A model generated the notes under the pieces. That model had not been told where the DNA came from. It did no database searches and saw only the letters and a program-made list of their open reading frames with translations. Made by a program: the position numbers and the translations under genes. DNA of 44,689 bases from assembly GCF_017308975.1 (NCBI RefSeq), contig NZ_JADWPD010000053.1, forward strand, positions 1-44,689, given 5' to 3'. Below, in pieces: positions 19,701 to 27,934 of this stretch. Position 1 is the first letter of the stretch. Every line of letters starts with the position of its first letter. The DNA is from Amycolatopsis sp. MtRt-6. GTDB lineage: Bacteria; Actinomycetota; Actinomycetes; Mycobacteriales; Pseudonocardiaceae.

Positions 19701-22700
19701 GACCTTCGCCGACACGACCCGCGCGAACTCCTCGGCCGTGGTCTCGGTCGCCGGGGCGAACCGCCCGCTGACCCCGGCGGCGTGCACGACCGCGGTCAGG
19801 GGTTCGTCCAGCCGGTGCAGCACCTCCGCCAGCGCCGCCTTGTCCGAGACGTCGCAGGCGACGACGGTGACCCGGGCGCCCAGTGCGGTGAGCTGCTCGC
19901 GCAACGCCTCGGCACCGCCGTGCCGGCTGAGCAGCACGAGGTGCTCGGCGCCGGCGGCCGCCAGCCAGCGCGCGACCTGACCGCCGAGCGCGCCCGTGCC
20001 GCCGGTGACCAGGACGGTGCCCCGAGGCCGCCAGTCACGGACAGCGCGGTGTCCGGCGCGCCCGATCCGCCGCCCGAACACTCCCGCGGCCCGCACCGCC
20101 ACCTGGTCCTCGCCCCCGGTACCGGTGAGCACGCCTGCCACGCGGTCGAACGCACGGTCGTCCAGGACCGCCGGCAGGTCGATCAGGCCACCCCACCGCG
20201 TTGGCTGCTCCAGGGCCAGCACCCGGCCCAGCCCCCAGACCTGGGCCTGTCGCGGAGCCAGCACCGGCTCGCCGCCGCCGACCGTCACGGCCGAGCGGGT
20301 GGCACACCACAGGGGTGCCGGGACTTCCGCGTCGGCGAGGGCCTGCGCCAGCGTGAAGGTGGCGAGTGCGGCCGCCGGATGCACGGCGAGCAGGGACAAC
20401 ACGCCGTCCACGGGGCCGATCGTGGTCAACCGGCTCGCCAGAGAGGCGCGCTCCGGCACGGCGGGGACTTCGAAGAAGACGATCCGGGTGGCTCGCGAGG
20501 CCAGCCCCCGGGCGACCGCGGTGACCAGCTCGTCCCGCGGTTCCGGCGATTCCGCGGGGACCACGAGCAGCCAGGTGCCCAGCGGCGCGGCACCGGCGGC
20601 GTCCGGGAGCGGCGTCCAGGTGACGCGGTACCGCCAGCCGTCGATCGTGGACTCCGCCGTGCGACGCCGTCGCCACGCCGCCAGCGCGGACACCGCCGTC
20701 TCGAGCGGGGCGTCCTCGTCGACCGCCAGGACCTTGGCCACTTCCCCGGCGTCCTGACGGTCGATCATGTCCCAGAACGGCCCGTCGAGTGCCCCGCCGT
20801 CGACGAGAGCCCGTTCGGCGGGCATCAGCCAGAAGCGCCGGTGCTGGAAGGCGTAGGTCGGCAGCGGCACCCGGTGCGCGCCGTCGAAGGCGGCGCGCCA
20901 GCGCACGTCCAGCCCGCGGGTGTGCAGCTCGGCGACCGCGGTGAGGAAAGCATGATCCTCGGTGCGGCCCTTCGCCTGCAGCGGAACCGCGTGCACCGCG
21001 CCGTCGGGCAGGCAGCGCTGCGCCATCGCCGACAGCGTGCCGCCCGCGCCGATCTCGACCAGGTCGGTGACACCCAGGTCGCGAAGGCGGTGGGCCGCGT
21101 CCTGGAACCGCACCGTCTCGCGCGCATGACGCACCCAGTAGTCCGGTGAGCACAGCTCCGCCTCACGGGCGACCTGCCCGGTCACCGTGGACACCAGCGG
21201 GATCTCCGGCGCGTGGAAGGCGATGTTCTCCGCCACGGCCCGGAACTCCGCGAGCATGGGGTCCATCAGCGGGGAGTGGAAGGCATGGCTGACCGTCAGG
21301 CGCCGGCTTTGCCGGCCGCGGGCGGTCAGCTCCGCGACGATCCGCTCGACCGTTTCGCGGGCACCGGACAGCACGACGGAGTCCGGGCCGTTGACCGCCG
21401 CGATGCCGGCCCGCTCGCGATGTCCGTCGAGCAGCGGGGCGACCTCGTCTGCACCGGCTTGGACGGCGACCATCGCGCCACCGTCGGGAAGCCGCTGCAT
21501 CAGCCGTCCCCTGGCCGCCACCAGCGTCACGGCGTCGGGCAGCGAGAAGACGCCCGCCACGTGGGCGGCGGCCAGCTCGCCCACCGAGTGTCCGGCAAGG
21601 AACTCCGGGACGATGCCCCAGGACTCGGCCAGCCGGTACAACGCCACTTCGAACGCGAACAGGGCGGGCTGGGTGTACTCGGTCCGATCCAGGGTTTCCC
21701 GGTCGGCGTCGAACATGAGCTGCCGCAACGACTTGCCTGGTGCTGCGTCGAACAGTGCTTTGTCGAACAGGGCGCAGACCTGGTCGAGCGAGTCCGCGAA
21801 CACCGGGAACCGGCCCGCGAGCACCCGGCCCATGCCCGGCCGCTGGGTTCCTTGCCCGCCGAACAGGAACGCGCTCCGGCGGTCACCGAGCGCGGTGCCA
21901 CGCAGCAGGGCCGGGGCGGGCCGCCCCGCCGCCAGCGCCCGGACCCCGGCCAGCAGGGCTTCGGTGTCGTCGGCGACGACCGCCGCCCGGTGGTCGAAGG
22001 CCGATCGGGTGAGCGCGAGCGACAGTCCCACATCACGTGCCCGGAGCGGGTGATCGGCGAGGTGGGTCAGCAGCTTGGCCGCCTGCGCGCGCAACGCCGG
22101 ATCCGACCGGCCGGAGAGCACCCACACCGTGGGGCCGGGCCGCTCGCCGGGCTCCGGCGGCGTGTTCCGGTCCGCCGCGGGCGCCTCCTCCAGGATCACG
22201 TGGGCGTTCGTCCCGCTGACGCCGAACGCCGACACCCCGGCCCGCCGCGGGGTGTCCGACACCGGCCACTCGCGCGCCCGGGACAGCAACCGGACCGTGC
22301 CGGCCGACCAGTCGACGTGCGAAGACGGTTCCTCCGCGTGCAGGGTCTTGGGCAACAGCTCGTTGCGCAGCGCCAACACGGTTTTGATCACGCCGCCCAC
22401 ACCGGCCGCAGCCTGCGCGTGACCGATGTTCGACTTCAACGATCCCAGCCACAGCGGACGCTCCGCCGTCTTGCCCGCTCCGTAGACGGCCTGGAGTGCG
22501 CGCGCCTCGATCGGGTCGCCCAGTGCGGTCCCCGTGCCGTGGGCTTCCACGGCATCCACCTCGGCCGGGGTGAGTCCCGCGTTGGCCAGCGCCTGCCGGA
22601 TCACCCGCTCCTGCGCGGGACCGTTCGGCGCGGTCAGCCCGTTGGACGCCCCGTCCTGGTTGACCGCCGACCCGCGCACGACGGCCAGCACCCGATGCCC

Positions 22701-23813
22701 GTTGCGGTGCGCGTCGGACAGCCGCTCCAGCAGCAGCATGCCGGCCCCTTCGGCCCAGCCCGTCCCGTTCGCGCCCGCGCCGAACGACCGGCACCGGCCG
22801 TCCGGGGAGAGCCCGCGCTTGCGGCTGAACTCCACGAACACCCCGGGAGTCGACATCACCGTCGCGCCACCGGCCAGTGCCAGGGAACACTCTCCCGCCC
22901 GGAGTGCCTGGGCCGCCAGGTGCAGCGTCACCAGCGTGGACGAACAGGCCGTGTCCACCGTCATCGCGGGCCCCGTCAGGCCCAGCGCGTAGGACACCCG
23001 CCCGGACGCGACGCTGGTCAAGGCCCCGGTCAGCGCGTAACCCTCCACCGAGTCCGGTGCCCGGTGCCAGTTCTGCTCGTAGTCCTGGTAGGCGATCCCC
23101 GCGAAGACGCCGGTCCTGCTGCCCCGCAGGGAGACCGGATCGATGCCCGCCCGCTCGACCGCCTCCCACGCGGTTTCCAGCAGCAGCCGCTGCTGCGGGT
23201 CCATGGCCAGGGCTTCCCGCGGCGAAATCCCGAAGAAGTCCGCGTCGAAGTCCCCCGCGCGCTCCAGGAACCCGCCGGCCCGGGCCGTCGACCGGCCGGA
23301 AGCGCTCGGGTCGGCGTCGTGGATGTCGGTGTCCCAGCCGCGGTCCAGCGGGAAATCGCGCACCGCGTCGGTCTCGCCGGTCAGCAACCGCCAGAGATCC
23401 TCGGGGGTCTCGACCCCACCCGGAAAACGGCAAGCCATCCCGACGATGGCAATCGGGTCGTGCACAACCGGTGCGGAATCGGTTACCGTCGATGCCGGCG
23501 TGGTGCCCAATAGCATATTTTTCAGGTGCGCCGCCAGCGCGGCCGGATTGGGGTGGTCGAACAGCACCGTCGCCGGCAGATCCAGCCCCAGTTCGGCACC
23601 GACCGCCGCCCGCAATTGCGCCGCGCGCTCGCGTACCACACCCATCCGCCGGAAGGGCTCCTCCGGATGGAAGCCACTGCCCGCACCATGCTTACGAATC
23701 ACGTCGAGCATTCGACGATTTCGCGCGGATTCCGGAAGAGTGGCCAGCGTTCGGCACCACAGCTCTTTCACGGCCTCCGAGTCAACACCAGAAGCATGGT
23801 CGAACTCGGTCAT
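16746..23813 (-). CDS. PKS-A: first PKS protein, with a Ser-less ACP-like N-terminus and an AT-less second module
   Basis: 2355 aa. Residues 1-105 contain no docking coil but an ACP-like fold ending LPATVLFDHPNPAALAAHL; where ACPs have GFDSL it reads GVVRE (58-62), so the phosphopantetheine Ser is an Arg. First module: KS 119-545 (Cys290), AT with GHSVG (Ser743) and HAFH 843-846 (malonyl), KR with GGTGALG 1271, Trp1399 and Tyr1407, no LDD (A1 type), ACP Ser1564. Second module: KS 1619-2042 (Cys1791), then only about 125 aa of linker (LRGEDVDW, LPTYPFQHDRFW) and an ACP with Ser2240; the AT is absent. The C-terminal docking tail is NDEMFALLDHELG. The ATG at 23813 is chosen because GGGGGAG lies 10 bp upstream, although the frame stays open further. 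Lack of an N-terminal docking coil suggests it opens the assembly line. The starter source is not visible. Confidence 0.93.
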   Translation of the reverse strand: MTEFDHASGVDSEAVKELWCRTLATLPESARNRRMLDVIRKHGAGSGFHPEEPFRRMGVVRERAAQLRAAVGAELGLDLPATVLFDHPNPAALAAHLKNMLLGTTPASTVTDSAPVVHDPIAIVGMACRFPGGVETPEDLWRLLTGETDAVRDFPLDRGWDTDIHDADPSASGRSTARAGGFLERAGDFDADFFGISPREALAMDPQQRLLLETAWEAVERAGIDPVSLRGSRTGVFAGIAYQDYEQNWHRAPDSVEGYALTGALTSVASGRVSYALGLTGPAMTVDTACSSTLVTLHLAAQALRAGECSLALAGGATVMSTPGVFVEFSRKRGLSPDGRCRSFGAGANGTGWAEGAGMLLLERLSDAHRNGHRVLAVVRGSAVNQDGASNGLTAPNGPAQERVIRQALANAGLTPAEVDAVEAHGTGTALGDPIEARALQAVYGAGKTAERPLWLGSLKSNIGHAQAAAGVGGVIKTVLALRNELLPKTLHAEEPSSHVDWSAGTVRLLSRAREWPVSDTPRRAGVSAFGVSGTNAHVILEEAPAADRNTPPEPGERPGPTVWVLSGRSDPALRAQAAKLLTHLADHPLRARDVGLSLALTRSAFDHRAAVVADDTEALLAGVRALAAGRPAPALLRGTALGDRRSAFLFGGQGTQRPGMGRVLAGRFPVFADSLDQVCALFDKALFDAAPGKSLRQLMFDADRETLDRTEYTQPALFAFEVALYRLAESWGIVPEFLAGHSVGELAAAHVAGVFSLPDAVTLVAARGRLMQRLPDGGAMVAVQAGADEVAPLLDGHRERAGIAAVNGPDSVVLSGARETVERIVAELTARGRQSRRLTVSHAFHSPLMDPMLAEFRAVAENIAFHAPEIPLVSTVTGQVAREAELCSPDYWVRHARETVRFQDAAHRLRDLGVTDLVEIGAGGTLSAMAQRCLPDGAVHAVPLQAKGRTEDHAFLTAVAELHTRGLDVRWRAAFDGAHRVPLPTYAFQHRRFWLMPAERALVDGGALDGPFWDMIDRQDAGEVAKVLAVDEDAPLETAVSALAAWRRRRTAESTIDGWRYRVTWTPLPDAAGAAPLGTWLLVVPAESPEPRDELVTAVARGLASRATRIVFFEVPAVPERASLASRLTTIGPVDGVLSLLAVHPAAALATFTLAQALADAEVPAPLWCATRSAVTVGGGEPVLAPRQAQVWGLGRVLALEQPTRWGGLIDLPAVLDDRAFDRVAGVLTGTGGEDQVAVRAAGVFGRRIGRAGHRAVRDWRPRGTVLVTGGTGALGGQVARWLAAAGAEHLVLLSRHGGAEALREQLTALGARVTVVACDVSDKAALAEVLHRLDEPLTAVVHAAGVSGRFAPATETTAEEFARVVSAKVDGARHLDDLLADRPLDAFVLFSSIAGVWGSGGQAAYAAANAFLDALAHQRRARGLTATSVAWGPWAGEGMAADSRVAGHLRERGLVPMDPELGVVALHEALNANETCLTVADVVWAEFAPVFLSSRAAPLLADLADARAEPGEARPGPGELPAGLTEQAALAIVLAEVAAVLGHDNPDEIDPHRAFKDLGFDSVAAVRLRTRLVAATQVPLPVTAVFDHPSPAELAGRLISEAPEATDAPRAGAAGHEPIAIVGMSCRLPGGVHTPEDLWSLVSTGGDAITAFPADRGWDVEALYDPDADHAGTSYVRSGGFLSDAAGFDAEFFGISPREALAMDPQHRVLLETAWEAFERAGTNPASLRGSTCGVFAGTNGNDYAALLRRNPGPVEGQLSTGLANSALSGRLAYTFGLHGPAMTVDTACSSSLVALHLAVQALRRGECELALAAGVTIMATPEAFVEFSRQRGLAVDGRIKAFAEAADGTNWAEGAGVLVLERLSDAERNGHRVLAVVKGSAVNQDGASNGLTAPSGRAQERVIKQALADAGLAPSDVDVVEAHGTGTRLGDPIEAKALLATYGQDRETSLLLGSVKSNIGHTQAASGIVGVIKMVEAMRRGVVPATLHVDRPTTHADWSAGDVELVTTARSWPPRRGPRRAGVSSFGFSGTNAHVVLEQGIATPVREAPEPELVVWVLSARSPQALAARAAQLLPVVDTERPVDVGFTLATERAAFAHRAVLVARSRDGLRSGLTEIAAGKSGVVGDPAPADLAEPVRRYLRGEDVDWETVLPRGNHADLPTYPFQHDRFWPEVTVTRLAAEPAAPRRTWRDVLAGHTGHERDNALVDLVRAEVAEVLGHRSAVSADRTFKDIGFDSLTVTALTNRLGAATGLELPVTTIYDHPSPAALAAHLAERMFGDPAGGVVAADLARLASVLRSAEFSPGERAEVADRLRELVRTVDAAGGDRREEDFASVSNDEMFALLDHELGAD

Positions 23814-23983
23814 GTTCGCAGTACTCCCCCAAAGATCCCCGCAGACACCGGCGATCGTAGCACCGAAACGGACAAAGCAGGACCGGAGGCAACCATCACG
23901 GAGCACAATACGATCCATAACCAGGGGAAATGGATGGAAAATGAATAACATGAAGGCGGCCGGGCTGGTTTCCCGGTACCGGC
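23814..23983 (-). promoter_or_regulatory. Leader region of the PKS operon
   Basis: 170 bp between the M15-like gene and PKS-A, both on the minus strand. It is clearly more AT-rich than its surroundings (about 23880-23950), as expected for a promoter region. TACGAT on the minus strand at 23859-23854 could be a -10 element, but I see no good -35 at the right distance. I found no convincing operator palindrome. Confidence 0.35.
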
Positions 23984-25465
23984 TCAGCCGCCGCGCGGGA
24001 CGACCAGCTCCATGTGCATCGAGTCGGTGGACTCGCCGGTCCAGGCGACGCCGAGGTCGAACCCGTGCCGCGCCAGCGCGACCAGGAACTCCGCGTTGAA
24101 GTGCTCGCGTCCCGCCACCGGGTCGCGGGGGTTGAAGTAGCCCTTCTCCACCAGCTGCGCCATCGACGGCGTGTCCGCGACCGTCGCGGTCGTGGGCCGC
24201 TCGCCCTTCTTGCGCTTCGCGCTGCCGAACAGGAACGCCGGATCGCTCAGCTTGGTCCGCAAGGACGTCAGCCTCGCGAGGGTTTCCTTGGCGCCCACAA
24301 GGGGTTTGAGCCCGTCGAGGAGGGTTTGGGCCTGCTCGGTGACGCGCGTGACGCGTTCGCCGAACGTGCCGTCCGGCTCGATCTTCACCAGCTTCTCCCA
24401 GGCGGCGAGCCGGCCCCACAGCTTGGACTTCGCGTCCGGTTCCTTGCCTTTCACCTGGGCGACGGCCCGCCCCGCCTCCCGCACGGCCGCCTCGATCTGC
24501 GCGATCCGCGCGGTGAGCTGGGCCTTCGCGGGCAGCGCGGCCGGATCGAGGGCGGCCGCGGCCGCCAACGCGGTCAGGCGCTGCTCCTCGGTCGTGATCG
24601 CGGTCGTCCACGGCACGATCAGGCCCGGGACCTGGTTCAGCACCGCGGTCTTCTCCTGCGGCGCCGACGCCTCGAAGTACTGGGTCCGCAGCTCGAGGAA
24701 CTGGTCGCGCGCGGCACCGAGGCTCGCCTGGAAGGCCTGCGAGGACACCGCCAGCCGCTGCGACTCGGCGCGGATCTTGTCCATCAGCGCCGCCGCCTCC
24801 GCCGGGGGCGCCTCCCCCGCGGCGGTCGCGTCGCCGGTCGCGCTGATGACGGCCCGCCGGGCCGAGTACTCGCCGAGCTGGGCGTTGCTGGGACCGCCCC
24901 CGGTGAGCCGGAGCAGCTCGGCCGTCTCGCCGCGGCCGATCCGGGGCATGTTGGTGGCGTCGTAGTCGATCGCGTAGCCGAGCGTGTGCATCGACGCGGG
25001 CGTGTAGTGGGTGTCCTTGGTGAACGCCTTCCGGAACGAGAACGCCACGGTCGAGGCCGGCCCGGGCCCACCGAGCGACGCGACCGCCGCCTCCAGCCGG
25101 GCTTTCGCGTCCCGGTGCAGGAACGGCCGCCCGGGCGCGGCGGACTGCTCGATGCCGCGGAAGTGCTCCAGCGTCGCCTCGTGGCTGCCGAACCATTCCC
25201 GGCCCGCGCGCAGGAAGTCCTGCTTCGCGGCCTCGGTCGCCAGCGGCACGCCACCGTTGCCGGAAAGCACATGCGCGGGCAGCCCGTCGACAGCGGCGAG
25301 CGCGGCCTGGTCGTCGAGATCGCGCTGCACGGTGACCAGCCGCGTGGTCGCGGCGTTCCCGGCGAGGCGCTGCAGCCGCAGCAGCGCTGGCTCCGCCACC
25401 GCGGAGCCCCGGTCAGGCTGGGCATCGCGCGGCCGGACGGCCGGTTTCCTGCGCACATGCTCCAC
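23984..25465 (-). CDS. M15-type zinc peptidase-like protein with AGNAA-tag N-terminus
   Basis: About 493 aa. The N-terminus is basic and disordered, then has LLRLQRLAGNAATTRLVTVQR (28-48), a tag common at the start of large actinobacterial proteins, including cargo or accessory proteins of extracellular contractile injection systems. SMHTLGYAID (158-167) fits the SxHxxGxAxD zinc motif of the M15/VanY D-Ala-D-Ala carboxypeptidase fold, and MHMEL near the C-terminus (His484, Glu486) fits the distal HxE/H ligand. The Zn ligands would be His160, Asp167 and His484. About 250 aa of Ala-rich helical, probably coiled, sequence is inserted between the two motifs. No signal peptide or membrane helix was seen. 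The start is uncertain: GTG at 25465 or 25456, with no strong ribosome site. It could act on peptidoglycan of competitors, or be a structural derivative. No injection-system genes are in the window. Confidence 0.7.
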   Translation of the reverse strand: MEHVRRKPAVRPRDAQPDRGSAVAEPALLRLQRLAGNAATTRLVTVQRDLDDQAALAAVDGLPAHVLSGNGGVPLATEAAKQDFLRAGREWFGSHEATLEHFRGIEQSAAPGRPFLHRDAKARLEAAVASLGGPGPASTVAFSFRKAFTKDTHYTPASMHTLGYAIDYDATNMPRIGRGETAELLRLTGGGPSNAQLGEYSARRAVISATGDATAAGEAPPAEAAALMDKIRAESQRLAVSSQAFQASLGAARDQFLELRTQYFEASAPQEKTAVLNQVPGLIVPWTTAITTEEQRLTALAAAAALDPAALPAKAQLTARIAQIEAAVREAGRAVAQVKGKEPDAKSKLWGRLAAWEKLVKIEPDGTFGERVTRVTEQAQTLLDGLKPLVGAKETLARLTSLRTKLSDPAFLFGSAKRKKGERPTTATVADTPSMAQLVEKGYFNPRDPVAGREHFNAEFLVALARHGFDLGVAWTGESTDSMHMELVVPRGG

Positions 25466-25839
25466 AACCCGAGAATACGACCAGCCAAGACCGGCAACCA
25501 CGACCACGGGGGCAGACCGGGCGGCCCGAAAGGGCCAGGCCCGACGGCGGTCACCGGGAGCGCGAGGTCGCCGGGGCCGAGGGCGCCGCCCGGAACCCGA
25601 CCCGGCCGCCACTCGGCCGGCGCGCGCCACAGGACGGCACTCCTACCCCTACCGAACCCCCGAATTCGCCCGCGCGTCCCCGCCGAGTTGATACCGTCGT
25701 GGGGAGGAACTCGATCTTGCCAATCTGAGTACAGACCGTGATTCCCCTTGTCCACCAGCGGTCTGCTCCGTGCGAGGGCGACCCTTTTCCGGGTATCAGA
25801 CGAAAGTATCGACACGGGAAACCCCGCAAAGGAGATTCG
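25466..25839. other. Divergent intergenic region
   Basis: 374 bp separating the M15-like gene (minus) from the small secreted protein gene (plus); it must hold both promoters. The half nearest the plus gene is less GC-rich. TTGATA at 25688-25693 resembles a -35, but the hexamer 17 bp later (TCGATC) is poor, so I do not call a promoter. No open frame with coding character was recognised. Confidence 0.5.
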
Positions 25840-26220
25840 ATGCCCAACCGCAGAACCCTGGCGAAAGCCGGCGCGGCACTCGCGGTCCTGATGACGTCGG
25901 CCGCCGTCCAGGTTGCCGCGGCGTCACCGGCCGGTGCCGCCGGCACCTGCAATGTCACCGACGCCTTGTGCATGTGGGACCAGACCGACTTCGGCGGCGC
26001 CACGCTCAACGTCAGCCCGTTGCCGCCCAACCCGAGTGCCTGCGTCAACCTGGCGGAGCACGGCTGGGGCAACCGGGTGCGTTCCGCGATCAACACCAGC
26101 AGCAAGACCGCTTCCCTGTTCGAGAGCACCAACTGCACCGGCCGCCCGTATCCCATCGAAGGCAACTCGGCCAAGAGCTCGATCACGTTCGGCGCCAACA
26201 GCGTTTGGGTGCAGCGCTAG
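25840..26220 (+). CDS. Secreted peptidase-inhibitor I36-like / beta-gamma crystallin-like protein
   Basis: 126 aa. Residues 1-34 are a signal peptide (basic start MPNRR, hydrophobic core, cleavage after SPAGAA). The mature part is about 92 aa with four Cys (CNV, LCMW, ACVN, NCTG), and the pattern LCMWDQTDFGGATLNV is typical of peptidase inhibitor family I36 (SMI type), a crystallin-like fold that inhibits metalloproteases in Streptomyces. AAAGGAG lies 5 bp before the ATG and fixes the start. The gene stands alone. Family call is by motif; the inhibitory activity is inferred from the family. Confidence 0.8.
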   Translation: MPNRRTLAKAGAALAVLMTSAAVQVAAASPAGAAGTCNVTDALCMWDQTDFGGATLNVSPLPPNPSACVNLAEHGWGNRVRSAINTSSKTASLFESTNCTGRPYPIEGNSAKSSITFGANSVWVQR

Positions 26221-26529
26221 CCGAGCGACCCGTGCCGGAACCGGGTCTTCCGGCAGTACAGGCATTCCACCGGCACCGAGGTCGCCGACCGGCCGGGAAG
26301 TGCGGCGATCCCACCAGTCTTCCCGGCCGTCCGCCCCCGGGCGCGGTGCTCCCACGGCTGGCCGAAAGCTTGAAAAGCGTGCCGCAGCAGCGCAAGCAGG
26401 TTGCCGAGCAGGTCGAAAGGCGAACACCCAGCCCGGACTGGCAACCGCCAGCTCAACCGCGCGTTCTTCCTCGCAGCATGGATCACGGCCCTCGCTCAGG
26501 CTCAACACAGCAACGAGAATGCCCGAGTT
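26221..26529. other. Non-coding stretch after the I36-like gene
   Basis: No credible gene. A weak hairpin CCGGAA-N7-TTCCGG lies about 15-35 bp after the stop codon and might end transcription, but it has no T-tract. The rest appears to be degenerate flank of the integrase remnant. Confidence 0.4.
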
Positions 26530-27012
26530 CGACATGACTCGATACCTTCCCGGCCCACGGCAGCGACTTCCTGGCTGCTGGCCCGTACGTACGGTGCTTG
26601 CCGAGCCGACCCCGGAGGTGGTCGTAGCGGCGGGTGGTGATCGGCCGGCCGTCGGCATACCGCAGCGCCATCAGCGTCGGTGAGGCCGGCTGCCGGCGAA
26701 GCGTCTCGCCCCTTCTCTTGCCGGAAGATCAGGCACTGGTCGGTCGAGGTCTTGCGGCCGGAGCGCGAGCACACCGCCTCACCGCACGCCGGCTCGAAGG
26801 TAGACGGCGGGGCGCGGCGACCTTGCCGGCCGGGTTGTCGGCCACGTCGATCAGCTTGTCGTTTTCGGCGTGCCGGTGCTCGCCTGCGCCGCGAGCGTTG
26901 CGCCGGGCCACGACGTTGACCTTCACGTATTTCACCCAGCTGCTTGATCTCCGACGAAGGTCAGCTCGTCAAGGCGGCGGTCGCCCCAGTGCTCGGCGAT
27001 GCGGTCGGGATG
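26530..27012 (-). pseudogene. Tyrosine recombinase (phage-type integrase) remnant
   Basis: Read on the minus strand, pieces in different frames match successive parts of actinobacterial tyrosine integrases: EHWGDRRLDEL (about 27010-26960), then VKVNVVARRNARG and RHAENDKLIDVADNPAGKV (about 26930-26800), an ALRPQDLD/DQCLI piece across a frameshift, then RYADGRPITTRRYDHL and RGRLGKH (about 26670-26600). The sequence then jumps straight to RTYVRASSQEVAA, a C-terminal piece. The segment that carries the HxLRH and catalytic Tyr motifs is therefore deleted. There is no start codon, several frameshifts occur, and the N-terminal half is shortened. It marks an old integrated element. No attachment site or tRNA was recognised next to it. 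Confidence 0.75.
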
Positions 27013-27525
27013 CACCCCGCGAACCGCCCAGACGACGACCGGCGCCGAGAACGCCGCCCGCGGACTACCGGCGTCGCGCCGGTGAGCGGATCATCGCGGG
27101 CCCAGCTATCGGGTCGCTCACCAACGGCACCCGGGGCCGTGTTCAGCAGCACCTGTCAGCCCGCGCCGCGCGTGCGCCGTTCGCGCCCGATCGCTTGCCG
27201 GCTCGGCTGTCCACCTGTGCACAACCGGTCAGTTCGGACAAACGAGTGATCACGACACGTTCCGGTTGACCTATCGGAACTCCCGCTGCCATGATCGCCA
27301 AGTCGCGTTGATATGGGGGTATCGTGCACAGTCGCGCTCGAACGAAATCAGCCGCAGTCGATCACTGACCGTCACTGACAGGTCGACGGCTGCGTGTCTG
27401 CCGGCAGGGGTGTCCGGTTCGGACACTGATCTTTCCTGCCCAAACACCGGTTCCACATGACGCCCAATCGGCATTTCTTGCCGGCCATTTCCGACGCGAT
27501 TTTTCCGACAACAAGGGGAGCAATC
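27013..27525. other. Intergenic region upstream of a small secreted protein gene
   Basis: 513 bp with no convincing gene. The first 250 bp have broken coding character and may belong to the decayed element. From about 27260 the GC content falls and the region looks regulatory, with a perfect inverted repeat at 27410-27426 listed separately. Confidence 0.45.
27410..27426. promoter_or_regulatory. Perfect inverted repeat, possible operator
   Basis: GTGTCCGGTTCGGACAC: two 7-bp arms with a 3-bp centre, 100 bp upstream of the start codon at 27526. Its size and position suit a repressor or activator site. The protein that binds is unknown. Confidence 0.4.
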
Positions 27526-27870
27526 ATGATTTCTCGCGCCAAGGGATTCGCGGCAGCCGCGGCAGCAGTGGCAGCGACGGCACTCATGCCCGCAACCTCG
27601 GCCCAGGCCACCACCTCGGCCACCTATGCAGAGTTCTTCGACAACGCCGGTTTCTGTTGCTCTTCGATCTACCTCAATGGCCCGACCCACTGCTACAACC
27701 TCCCAACCTACTTCGTGAACGTGATTTCTTCAGTCAAGTCCAACACGAGGTGGAAGCTGTACTCGCGCCCCGGATGCTGGTCCGACGCCCTCCTGCTCGA
27801 AGGCACCGGCGACGTTTCCAACGTCGGCTCCACCGCGAACGACCGCACGATCTCGGTCCAGGTGAGCTGA
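27526..27870 (+). CDS. Small secreted Cys-rich protein, crystallin-like
   Basis: 114 aa. Signal peptide 1-28 (MISRAK basic start, Ala-rich core, cleavage near SAQA). The mature 86 aa has four Cys (adjacent pair CC, then THCYNLP and RPGCW) and ends in a strand-rich segment. The CxNLP...N...SS spacing resembles the I36-like protein at 25840, so a beta/gamma-crystallin-like fold is plausible but unproven. AAGGGGAG lies 5 bp before the ATG, which decides the start over an upstream in-frame ATG at 27457. The next secreted gene follows 64 bp downstream in the same direction. Confidence 0.7.
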   Translation: MISRAKGFAAAAAAVAATALMPATSAQATTSATYAEFFDNAGFCCSSIYLNGPTHCYNLPTYFVNVISSVKSNTRWKLYSRPGCWSDALLLEGTGDVSNVGSTANDRTISVQVS

Positions 27871-27934
27871 ACCGGCGCGGACGGTCGGGCCGGAACCACA
27901 ACACTTCAGACACAAACGACTTCGGGGGTTTCCA

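Noticed and set aside
1..23813. Classification of the whole cluster as a trans-AT PKS
   Set aside because: Four of six KS domains are followed by complete in-cis ATs. Only one module and the lone KS lack them, and no discrete AT is visible.
23814..25196. PKS-A starting far upstream, in the open frame that reaches 25196
   Set aside because: That extension is antisense-like frame shadow of the M15-like gene; the ATG at 23813 has a good ribosome site and starts real ACP-like homology.
26221..27525. CRISPR array, tRNA or attachment-site repeats around the integrase remnant
   Set aside because: No regularly spaced repeats, no cloverleaf and no convincing direct repeats were found by eye.
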